Shown in pieces: positions 36,263 to 46,501 of a stretch of DNA of 64,000 nucleotides. Where the stretch lies: positions 21,473,519 to 21,537,518 of the forward strand of contig OU342815.1 in assembly GCA_910591455.2 (NCBI GenBank). The letters run 5' to 3'. Position 1 is the first letter of the stretch. Each line of letters begins with the position of its first letter. The DNA comes from Pholis gunnellus (taxonomy: Eukaryota; Chordata; Actinopteri; Perciformes; Pholidae). A program made the translations under genes and the position numbers. A model generated the notes under the pieces. That model searched no databases. It was not told the DNA's origin and saw nothing but the letters and a program-made list of their open reading frames with translations.

Positions 36263-38750
36263 ATGACAGCTTGCAGCTCTAACATCTTCATCATCTTCAC
36301 AATTTATCTGAGCTTCATCTTCCACCGAAGCCATGGTAGGACGCTCCATTTCACCAAATACCGTCTGTAGCGATTTTCATAGTTTTACCTTTAATTCTTA
36401 TACTTATGTGGTGTATTATAATAAAAGCAATATGACCAATAATAGCCTAATAATTCACCTAATGATCCAATGAAATGTCGACCATTGCTTTGCATACGCT
36501 GCTCTTTGCACAAGCTGAGCTGCTTCCGCAGTTGTGGTAAAATGATTTGTTGTCACACAGCAGCCACAGTCGGTGTATTAACACACTGAATAAAGAATAC
36601 ACTGTTCAGTCTATTGATGTGTTTTAATAAATTACAGTGCTTTTTCTTCAGACGAACCTGGGAATTTTCCCTGTTTGCTGTGTTTGCTGTGTTCAGCTAC
36701 TATTAACCAGTAACATATACACAATATTTACTCATCTCATCAAATCTCACAATCCCTAGTGTTATTCGAGCATCAAAATGTTTAAAATAGACCTTGTAGT
36801 TACATAATTGTAGTCTCTTTTGTATGGGTTACAATATTCGAGAAAAGGCCTAAAAAAAGGCGTAGGGTCCAAAAGGTTTTAAAGAGTAGCTGAATCCTTT
36901 TCACTCATCAGGTTTTGAGGTGATTCAGCCTCAGAATCGGACTGTAAACCCAGATGGCTCAGCCTCCATCAGCTGTGAACACACGGCCAACGCCAACTCG
37001 GTCGAAGACGTTCGACTCAACGTCATATCACCGTACGTATCCTAATTTATATTTCTTTTTATCCAGAATTGTAATGTATCACCTCATCTGCATAAATACG
37101 TCCCCCAACACGGTGCAAATTTGATACCACTGAATAATAACCAAACAGGTGCAAGAAAAAAACAAATGAATACATAAAACTGTGACCAAACATCATTCAA
37201 CACTCTCTGGATTGCAGTTTGCCGTTTTACGGGGGTTATGTCGGGGACTGTTTCTTGGCCTGGTGTGCTCGCAGTCTTCGTGTCTCCAACTCTTTGCAAG
37301 AAAGTGGACGAGTGTATCTCTAAAACCTGGTCTATGGTGGGAGACATACTGAGATTATCTTTGTCCACTCTCAGAACAGACAAACTTAGGCTGCTGTGCC
37401 AGAAGGGGAAGAAAGACTGTAAGAACATTACCATGCACCAAGAGAATCCCCAAACATGGCTGTTCATCATGCTCAACATCGAGCCAGAGGCCATGACCAA
37501 GAAATACGAGTGTGAGGTCACAGTGAGAAAAGATAAACTAGATCACACCAAGACAGGAACGCCAACCAAACTACTGCCAGGTATGTTCGACCCTTTGAAG
37601 GATTTGTAACGCTAATGTTAATACAAGCCTATGAAGAAATATTGTCAAATGCAGCACACATGTGTCCACTTTCATATTCTATACAGGCATTGTCTTGATT
37701 AATTGAAAAACAAAGTTAAATGACAGTTATTACCTTTTTGTTTTTAATAACTGAATGAAATATGTTTGTGACTTAACATTTTAAATAAAGCTTTAAGGGG
37801 CTTGTAATTTAGATGTTCACTTTCCAAATACTTCTCTGTTCATCGTTGATGATTTTAAATGTGGGAACTAGTGTTTGTGTCTGTGCTATTGGTCAAACAC
37901 ATCTAGACTGTATTTGTGTTATAAACCAGAAGTACAAACAGGATATTTCCTTACCATATTTTGTTTTTTTAGGTCAAAAGGAAGCGGCCTGCTTACTTCA
38001 GCCTTCGCCTTCTCCGTGTCCTCAGTTTCCTCAGCCTCCTCAGCTCTTCTGGATTGTGATTGGTCTGCTGGCTCTGATGTTCCTGTACAGCTGTGTCATC
38101 ACCTCCTTCTACATCAGACTGAGGGTGACTATGTGTCTGTCTGCCACACAGTCTCACTGCACGTCTTGTTATCTGTGTGTCTTTCTGTCTCTGAAAATAA
38201 AAAGAAACCACAAAACACTTAATAAAAAAACACACCTGATGAATTCAAAGGCTATGTGGCGGGAAAGTTGAACGGCCGTGCTGTCTCCTGCAGCACAACA
38301 CATGAGGTAGCTGACTCTGGTTAATGACTCAGACCAAATACTACACTGACAATCACCACTACTCTGGAGAACACCAGGGTCACTGAAGCACTGAAATCAT
38401 TTGATCAAGTTTTGGGGCATTTTATTTTTAAAGAAAGAGTAAATGATATGGGCACCAAAAGGAAACTACGTCAATTATAAACAGTCTCATGCTTCGACTT
38501 CTACTATCTCTGTTTTCGTAGTTTCTCTGTTTACCCCACTGCGTTTAGACCAAAGTAAATCTTTAGCTATTGCAACTACAAGTCTCCATCACTGTACGAT
38601 GCTTTCATTGAGCGACTGATTAAGAAAAGAAAAGCTTAAGTAACCTGTTACTTTTCTATTTCTGTGTTTCAGTGCAGCAACAGAGCAGCCAGGAACTCCA
38701 CCTATGTAGAAATGAGGAAAGCTCCTCAGCCGAGGAATCCACCGTTCTGA
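36263..38750 (+). CDS. cd28: CD28-like T-cell costimulatory receptor (five exons, 209 aa)
   Basis: Likely a T-cell surface costimulator that recruits PI3-kinase. Exons: 36,263-36,335 (signal peptide), 36,912-37,032, 37,375-37,580, 37,973-38,124 and 38,673-38,750. All have GT/AG sites with matching phases (1,2,1,0). The Ig V domain has Cys46 (B strand) and Cys111 (F strand, YECEV), plus a close pair Cys73/Cys80. Sequons at 33 and 82. The stalk/membrane segment CPQFPQPPQLFW...YS...T..F matches the CD28 pattern CPxxxFPGPxxxFW...YS...T..F. Transmembrane about 159-181. The tail has YVEM at 195-198 (a YxxM PI3K site) and a PQPRNPP proline motif, as CD28 has YMNM and APPR. There is no MYPPPY-type loop after the F strand. 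The intron inside the Ig domain (37,033-37,374) is my choice because it alone keeps frame. An open frame starting at 37,238 runs through it, so retention or alternative acceptors are possible. Confidence 0.8.
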
Positions 38751-38839
38751 CTCATCTTTCCTCACCACTGGCCTCATGCTCAACGCAATGAGAGAGAGAG
38801 AGAACACTGCTTTTTTTCATGCAGCTATACATACAATGT

Positions 38840-38945
38840 TTTGCACTGTGTTGATTGTTTAATGTTATGCACTATCCACCATGTTAAATTCCTTGTATGT
38901 GCAACATACGCTGGCAAATAAACGGTTCTGATTCTGATAATCAAA
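38840..38945 (+). repeat. LINE-like 3' tail supplying the CD28-like polyadenylation signal
   Basis: 'TTCCTTGTATGTGCAACATA' followed by 'GGCAAATAAACGGTTCTG' and ATTCTGAT resembles the 3' tail of a common fish LINE/SINE class ('cttgtatgtg...ttggcaataaa..attctgattctgat'). The AATAAA at 38,917-38,922 is the first canonical hexamer after the CD28-like stop, 167 bp downstream. Confidence 0.5.
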
Positions 38946-39573
38946 GGGAAAAAGAGAACACGACAATAGAGCGGCAAGGGAAGGGAACTGAATAGATCCT
39001 CTTCAATGCCCCATCCTGCCACACCCCAAATATTATCCATATCATTCATGTTTTTCTTTATTATCATACATTTTCACTGGCTGCTGGTTACCCAAGGAGA
39101 CATTTGGTGAGTCCCTGTCCAGTCTCTAGCAGCACTTTAGAGCTGTATGAAGGGCAAATGAATGCTGGACTGGCCTCCTCCTGAATTGGAGGTGCTTCAA
39201 GGTCTGGAACATGTTGAGACCTGCAGCCTACTACAAGTCTGGCCCAAAGTGGTCCTGCCCTTGAATAAAAACAGCAAGGGAAAGGAAGGAGGATAATAAA
39301 TACATACATGCATAATTGACGGACTCTCGAGCCACCTTCCTCCCTTCTGCTGTTGGCCAGGGTAGTAATTGTATTCTTTATTACATGTATTACTTATTTT
39401 GTCTGTTTTATCCCAATGTATGACATTTATCTTTTCTATCAACTTTTATTTTCTTTTATACTTTTTTTTTAAACATTTTATCAATAAAATGATAAAGCAA
39501 ACCTGATCCAAACTATCTTTCCAAACTCAAAGCTACAAATGTTAAATATGTAGACATGACATGACAACCATAT

Positions 39574-40175
39574 AACTGAAATGACAAAGAGGAGGAGTTG
39601 AGAAAAATAAGATAGGAGAGACTTTATTGTCATCCATCTATATACAGTGCAGTATATTACACAGAGGAGCAAAAGGATGTTTCCCTGGTCACATTGTAAA
39701 AACTAAAGAATCAACGAATGAACAGAAAGTTCAAACAGAAAGATACACAACAGATACAGTACAATGGTACAAACATATAGTGCAATAACAAACATGTAGT
39801 GCAATATTAGAAACATATATATAGTGTAAATGTATGTGTGCCGCCATCTTGTCAACTTTGAGGACTAGAACAGAAAATGTATGCAGGTTCAACCACATTT
39901 CCAGGCCCTGTTTCTTTTAAAATGCAGGTTTGTGTAAGAGCATCATGTAGCATACTGTATACCTGGACAGCAGCAAGTTGCATTGTAGATGCAACACAGA
40001 CAATGGACAACAGAGGGAGGTGGTAGTCTTTAAAGAACAACAATAAATTCAACAGACTTTCTAAACCAGGGATAGAAACATGATATGTCCTAAGATCTAG
40101 AGAGAGCCCAGCATTTAGGTCATGTATTCTAAAAAACAAACAAAAAAACAAACGCCTTCTGAGCTGCGAGAGAAG
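39574..40175 (-). pseudogene. TAAR 3'-end relic, copy 1, with repeat insertion
   Basis: On the minus strand, 40,054-40,077 encodes FYPWFRKS, identical to the TM7/C-tail junction of the three TAARs downstream. It is followed in frame by a degenerate IVVL tail and a premature TAA at 40,030-40,032. Upstream codons for NPVIY are no longer recognisable. About 270 bp around it recurs at 42,094-42,400. The left part (39,600-39,840) is an unrelated 'TTTATTGTCATCC...' repeat absent from copy 2. No receptor can be made. Confidence 0.55.
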
Positions 40176-41374
40176 AATACTCGGGCAAGAAAAAGAATAA
40201 AAGGATAATATTGAAAAAACAACATTTAATGAGTACTGTTAGTAATTGTTGGTCTTTTTCAGACGAGGTTGCGTCATGTGTGGAAAGGTTAAATTCTTTG
40301 TCTCCTCACAGAGTTTGCATCATGGGTTTATTTTACATCATGTGTTTACTTTGGAAGATGGATGATTTCCTTAACATGACCCCTCTGGGATTAAAGAGTT
40401 TGCAATCATCTGACGTCAATACAAGAAGGTGTGAATCCTTAACGAGAGCGATTCACGAGAGAGCACCTGACACAAATCCAGTCTCATGGGCTCGGGTCAG
40501 CAGGTAGAGGGTGAATGTGCGTGTGTGTGTGTGAATGAGAGAGAGCATAACACAACTATAGTATCATGAAGTCTCCTACCTCTATCTCTTTGTCTAATAA
40601 GAGAAAATGTTTAATCTGGTCAGTGCTCTCCCCTCGAAACCCAGAATTGCTTCCTTTTGTTCAAAATCAAAGACCCTTCTGTGGTTTAGCAGTCCCCAAA
40701 GTCAAATCTGGAAAGCTCAGGTGTTTGTCCGAGATGATGAAGGCCAAGACTGACTGTCTTTCTAACAGGAGCAGCTGACAGAAAAGCCATGAACTCTTGG
40801 CTATGTACCTTTTTAATATGTTCTATGTTCTTGGTGTAGTCAACCAAACTGATCTCATGGGAAGGCGAATAAATAACACGGCACTTTTGAGGACATTTTG
40901 CGTATCATGTCTGTGCATTTTATAGCTTTCACAGATCATTTAACGTCCAACTCGTCACATGAGGACTCATGGGCGCAGTTTCAAACACATGGTTAACGTT
41001 GTGAATTCAAACAAAACTATTTGGTTGGATTTCTGAAAGGATAATTGTTATATTTGTATATAAGTATGTTTAGGGTTATGTATGTAAGGTAGTAGTTGTC
41101 GTGGGGTTCCTCCCTATGTTCCTCCCACCACCAAAACATGTACGCCCCCTGGGTGCTGTGACAGAGGGTGGAAGGGGTCAGGGAGGGGATCCATTCCGGA
41201 TCGGCCGAGGCCGGGGTTACCAACTAGATGAAAATAGGTGATCCAACAGGTGCAACCCCTAACACGGACGCTAGTCTAGAACTGATGAATCCCAGTTTGG
41301 TCACCTGAGCGAGGTTATCTGATGTTGAGAGAAACTGAAACTCCCTAAGGTCACATCAATGGTGTCGCCCGGTG

Positions 41375-41826
41375 GCCTGAGTCCTGCTGATCGAGGCTCA
41401 GCCCGTGGACGGTGTGAGGCCGGGAACGGCTCCCGTCGTGCCGGGATCCGGTCTTCTCGGAGTCGGGTTGTCTGGGAATGCAGCCCAACGTGGGCGGTAA
41501 ACTCCATCCGCGGCTAAATACCGGCACGAGACCGATAGTCAACAAGTACCTTATGGGAAAGAACTTTGAAGAGAGAGTTCAAGAGGGTGTGAAACCATTG
41601 AGAGGTAAACAGGTGGGGTCCGCGCAGTCTGCCCGAAGGATTCAACTCAGTGACCCGAAAGACAGTGAACTATGTCTGGTCAGGGCGAATCCAGAGGAAA
41701 CTCTGGTGGAGGTCCGTAGCGGTCCTGATGTGCAAATCGGTCGTCCGATCTGGGTATAAGGGTGAAAGACTAATCGAACCAGTAGCTGGTTCCCTCCAAA
41801 GTTTCCTTCAGGATAGCTGGTGCTCA
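41375..41826 (+). pseudogene. 28S rRNA-derived fragment, internally deleted
   Basis: Colinear with the 5' part of eukaryotic 28S rRNA. Landmarks are CCCGTGGACGGTGTGAGGCC, GGTAAACTCCATCCGCGGCT, AAATACCGGCACGAGACCGA, GAGGTAAACAGGTGGGGTCC and CGAGGTCC-type helices through GGATAGCTGGTGCTC. At 41,648 the sequence jumps from GGATTCAACTC straight to GTGACCCGAAAG, so the D2-to-D3 portion normally between them (several hundred bases) is missing. Eight bases (GTTGAAAA) are also lost near 41,557. Many substitutions show it is not functional. There are no 18S/5.8S/ITS sequences around it, so it is an isolated insertion and not an rDNA unit. Confidence 0.9.
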
Positions 41827-42093
41827 GAGTCTCGCAGTTTTTGTTTTTCACTGTGAATAAGGTGTATTGGGTCATAATTGTCACGGTACCTACTTTTCCT
41901 GAAGGCAACATGGTTGAGGAAGGTCCTCAGCCTCCTATGTTATGCTGTCACTCATAATTACAAGCCCCTCTCATTTGATGCCACGCCCCCCCCATGCCAG
42001 ACCAGGGACAAAAGTCTAAAACTGAAAAAATACGATCTGAAACTGAAAAATGTATTTAAAACTGAAGAAAAAAACAACAACATATAACTGAAA

Positions 42094-42639
42094 TGACAAA
42101 GAGGAGGATTTGAGAAAAATAAGATAGGAGAGACTTTATTGTCTATAATATACAGTATAGGTATACAGGTATACAGCATACTGTATACCTGGACAGCAGC
42201 AAGTTGCATTGTAGATGCAACACAGACAATGGACAACAGAGGGAGGTGGTAGTCTTTAAAGAACAACAATAAATTCAACAGACTTTCTAAACCAGGGATA
42301 GAAACATGATTTGTACTAAGATCTAGAGAGAGTCCAGAATTTAGGTCATGTATTCTAAAAACAAACGCTTTCTGAGCTGCGAGAGAAGAATAATCAAATA
42401 CACAAATATAAAAAAAGTGACAGTAGTGATCAGAAGGATGTGATCCTCAGCTGTACTGACAATCATACACTGTCCACAGCATTAGTCCCAAAATAGACAA
42501 ACACACATAACTTTTCTCACGGTGATTATGTTAAACAAGCAGGGAGATGACAAAGAACAACAAGGGCAGCCTGTCATCAGTGTCTGAGGGCCTGTGAGCT
42601 GGTGACATTGCAAACATGTTAGTGAGGGTGTGGAGCTGC
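42094..42639 (-). pseudogene. TAAR relic, copy 2 (internally deleted exon 2)
   Basis: At the 5' end (minus strand) a splice acceptor GCTTCAG|GCAGCTCCACAC (exon start 42,639) encodes QLHTLTNMFAMS, matching the QLHTPTNLLLLS start of TAAR exon 2. At the 3' end, 42,281-42,304 encodes FYPWFRKS, then IVVL and a stop at 42,256-42,258. The two landmarks lie about 350 bp apart, against about 790 bp in the intact genes, so most of TM2-TM7 is gone. The 3' part is shared with the relic at 39.6-40.2 kb. Confidence 0.5.
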
Positions 42640-43441
42640 CTGAAGCAAACCAGCAGCATCTCACGTCATTTGTTTGAATGGAAACATTCCAGCTGTCATA
42701 AATAATTAGTCAATTTAAAAAACTATAAGAACAGGTGCACACACGTGGGCACAGCTCCCTTTTCCACTTGTTTATCCCATATTTTAAAATGATTTATCAC
42801 ATTTTAAATGACTTTAAAGTGCATTTATAGATAATCAGGTTAAACTTGGTCAAGACTTTGAACAGGTAGGTGTCTGTAACCATATAGTTTATGAGGGGAT
42901 TAAATCAGCTTTGGTCTATTTTGCATACAGCCTACTTTGACATGTAGCGCCGGTTGCACCAGTTGTTTCGTAAGTTTAAACATAGCTTTGTCCCAAAGCA
43001 AGCATTTACTAATCAGACTTTTACGCATCACCAAATTGAAACGAGTTGAACCACACAGACTATGTCGTAACTTGTGTGTATCTTAGCCAACTGAAGCAAC
43101 TGAGAAAACAGTTAGCTTGTAATTTAAAGACCTGTTAAGAGTGAAGAATTAAAGAGGTATTATGGAATATGGTCGAAATCACCTGAAAATGAATAAATTA
43201 TGTTTAATAACGATGTTGATTCTGAAGATTTAAAATTACATTTCACAATTGACTAAATGAGTAAAGTAGCCACTTAGCTTAGCATAATCACATAAGTTGC
43301 CCTCATTGTAAACTGTATGAATTCTTCTTTATCTAAAACGCACGTATATCTCCATTAATGCGGACAAAAATAAATCGAATCACCTGAATTTATAAAAATT
43401 TAAATATCTTTTGCAACTCTTAAAATGAGAAATGTTAACTC
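42640..43441. other. AT-rich spacer, nothing recognised
   Basis: No open frame over 60 codons, terminal repeats or known repeat landmark. A TAAR exon 1 counterpart for relic copy 2 would be expected here on the minus strand, but I could not identify one. Confidence 0.5.
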
Positions 43442-43560
43442 TAGTGCTGGGCAAGTTAACGCGTTATTATCGCGTTAACGCATTAATTAATTAACGCCGA
43501 CAATTATTTTATCGCGCGTTAACGCATTTTTAAAAAGTATTATTAAGCGGACATTTTTAA
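43442..43560. repeat. DNA-transposon-type terminus rich in GTTAACGCG palindromes
   Basis: 'TAGTGCTGGGCAAGTTAACG' then repeated CGCGTTAACGC palindromes and TTAATTAATTAACGC. This terminus type is common among fish non-autonomous DNA transposons. A related opening (TAGTGCTGGGCAACGATTAC) occurs inside the hAT element at 53,931. Confidence 0.5.
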
Positions 43561-43698
43561 CACAAGAACCGGTGACCAGCTGTTTGTGTGGTGTTTCTTC
43601 CGTCCTTTCCTGTTTCCTTCACCTACATTCCCCTGGGTCCTAAGTCCCTCCATGTACAGCTTCTTATCACCCTCTATGTACTATGTAAATAAGTAATA

Positions 43699-44278
43699 TT
43701 GCATATTAGTTTACATTTACTTATTTAATTATTCATTTTAACCAAGCATATCGATCTCCACTGTTCGCACTGTTCTTCAGTTGCATATCCCGATGGCAGC
43801 CGGCCGAATCTGCTCATTGTTTACAATAAGCGAAATAAGTGAAATTGAGCAAAATCCCGCTTTCAATACGTCATCAATGTGGGACAAATGTTTCGCTTAG
43901 GAACTGATACGGAAGTACACTTACGCGATGGAAAACTCCGACCTCAGTTGAAAGGGTGCGCGGACCTGACAGAAAGAATGACTGTTGACGGGCCTCCAAT
44001 GCCCGTCAGTGTGTTTCCTAGTTTGCTGGCACGTAACGTTACACGTACGACGATGAGTATCTAGCTAGCCCTCCAGCTAGCACTAGAGGTCCTGAGGCAG
44101 GCGCACGCTAACGCGTCACCTCCGTTGTAAATAGAGCAATCCAGGTGACAGATGGCTAACTGTACGATAACGACAATGTTAGATGATCATTTATCTGTTC
44201 ACATGAGTGGAGTGCATGAGATCAATATGCTTGGTATAAAATGAATAATTAAATAAGTAAATGTAAACTAATATGCAA
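43699..44278. mobile_element. Fold-back element: 42-bp perfect (about 65-bp imperfect) inverted repeats
   Basis: 43,699-43,740 (TTGCATATTAGTTTACATTT...) is the exact reverse complement of 44,237-44,278. The arms continue inward for about 22 more bases with a few mismatches (ACCAAGCATATCGATCTC versus ACCAAGCATATTGATCTC). The roughly 500-bp interior has no transposase. Together with the palindromic terminus at 43,442 it may be part of one larger non-autonomous element. Confidence 0.75.
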
Positions 44279-44499
44279 AGCTCCTGGTTAGCTCCAGTTG
44301 TACATTTACAAATGTTTTATATCCAGCCATGTTCTCCTGAAGGAGAATGTCTTTGTTTGTTTCTTACATGAATGAAAGCCTGAGAGGTTTGTATTTAACA
44401 GCATATTGTTTGCATCTTGCAATAAATATTGATATGATCTTGATCACTTTGTGTTGTGTCTATTTGCCTTTTCTGTTGAAAAATTATGGGTTTTGAGGC

Positions 44500-44998
44500 A
44501 CTGATGGCCTTTCAATGTCATTTATAAATGCTTTATAAGGCATAATAGTCCTCACTTTAGATGAGGTCACGTGAAGCACTTTACTAACAAGTAGGAAATA
44601 CCTTAATTAATCATGAATTAACCATTAACTGCAGTATTAATACAAGTTTATAAAGCATATATTAGCATAGTCCCTAACCATTAGTGCATATCTAAATCAT
44701 TATATATAAATGCATGAATACTTTCTTACACTTACACTTTATAAATTATCTTATTAATCATCTACAACTCCTTAATAATTGGTTTGTAATATATATAATA
44801 CTTCATTTACAAAGTATGAAAACACAATCATGAAACACATAATAGACAAGCTTATTAATCAAGAATAAAACATTTATAACTTATGAATTGCATACTAATG
44901 AGTGTTAATGTAGGAACAATGCATTATAAAGGATGAATTAAGTGTTTACTCATACTTAACTAATAATTCATGGTGTGTAGTTATTATAAAGTGTTACC
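44500..44998 (-). repeat. AT-rich dispersed repeat ending in GGTAACACTTTATAATAAC
   Basis: Read on the minus strand it opens GGTAACACTTTATAATAAC and is filled with TTTATAAAG/ATTAATA variants, an arrangement seen in a widespread fish repeat. It is non-coding and its class is not assigned. Confidence 0.45.
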
Positions 44999-46501
44999 AA
45001 AAATACACAAGTAGATTTTCGGTTAGAACAACGCAAACCTAATTGCAAATCTGACTGATATTTGTGTCGAGCGAGGACTGTTAAAGTGTGTTAGTTCAGC
45101 TAAGGCAAAGTTAGTAGCCTTCTGGTCTGCAGGACAAAGGAGAGCAAGGGTGACAAAACTGCACTTAAAATGAAGAGATGTGCAGATTAGAGTGTGACAT
45201 CGAAAGAGAGACAGAGTTAATGTATCTGTGTGTTTCTGTGACAGAGGGAGGGGGAGAGGGAGGCAGGCTGTGTGTGAGTGTTGCATAACATTATCTCCAA
45301 TGGACATTTAAATCACATCTTATGTATAATAGTCTTTATTCATAGATTGCAAAAGACTTTAAGCAATCAATATTTTTTTGTTCTCTCCTGATTTCAGAAG
45401 TTGTCGGGATTTAAAAACGTTTTAACTCAACATTACTATTGTTGTTTGTTCTCAAGAAAACACTGCAGGCCATCATTTGAATGCATGTACCATCATCCGG
45501 TGGCCAAAACATTTACAGCTTATTTTCTTCAGGATTGACTGTTGAGGCGTCCCTCATTGAAAAATGTGTCTTTCGAGCCTGTAAAGCAGTTTTATTTTTA
45601 CCTGCTGATTATATACTCACTTTACAACCTGTCATACTTAACAGTGAAACCAAGCAAACACAATTACACTTGTTCCTTTACATTACATACCTGCAAGTCA
45701 GCCACTTCAATCTTTACATTGTTCTAAGTTTAGCTGAGTCATCTTGTTAACTTTAATATTGAACTAGTGATGTGTCCACTGCATACTATCTCTGTCCAAT
45801 CGGAGGGCAGGGTTCTAAATTTAGTTCATTTCTGTGTTTGGGATCCCCAAAAGAATACAGAGTGGTTATGGCTCAATGTTTACATTTTGGTTGTCCTTTA
45901 ACAGCGGCAGAAGAAAAAATTATAAATATTTAGTGTGTTATTTTCAGAGTCAAGGTACATTGGAGTGATTTTGTAAACTTGCGTAAGAGAGAACTGATTT
46001 CATTTCACCTCACACTGTATGGGCTAACCAAACTGAGGAAAAGTAGGTACAGGAGCTGAACACAGTTTGACAACCTGAAAGAGATAATTAATATAAGGTT
46101 TGACAAATTAAAACATTTTTGCAGACCATTTGTAAAATCTGTGAAAGACCACATGACATGATGCTGACAGTCTCCTTTTTCTAAACAGTAGAGAGAGATG
46201 CATTAAAGTCACGCAGTATAACTAAAGACCTGTTGGATCCAAGAAAGTTAAAAAATTCTTCAACTTATTTGTTATACGTTGGCCTTACAGGAGTCAGGCA
46301 ACACATTTTCTAGAGTAGAGTAGTCGTAGATTTCAGTGTTGCATTGAAACAGTACACAATGTAAAGACACATTTATGATCTGCATGTAATAGTGTTCATA
46401 CAGAGGTCACTGTACCAAGACTTTTACATGCATTACTAAATTCTCACCACCATGACCAAGTACATTGTTCTGTCTTATTTCAGCCACCATGCAGTGTTTC
46501 T

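Noticed and set aside
36146..36349. Minus-strand 67-codon frame over the CD28-like first exon
   Set aside because: Antisense shadow of the signal-peptide exon.
37238..37374. 5' extension of CD28-like exon 3 (frame starting MSGTVSWPG)
   Set aside because: Using the AG at 37,215 puts the exon out of frame with exon 2, and the added sequence does not fit an Ig domain. The AG at 37,374 has a strong pyrimidine tract and keeps phase.
41478..41911. Open frames on both strands across the 28S fragment
   Set aside because: The DNA is rRNA-derived, so the frames are incidental.
45481..45750. 89-codon frame open in all three TAAR units (also 51,367 and 58,423)
   Set aside because: It is conserved only because the units are recent duplicates. 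No start context or family, and it overlaps another open frame. Better read as the 3' flank of the TAAR genes.
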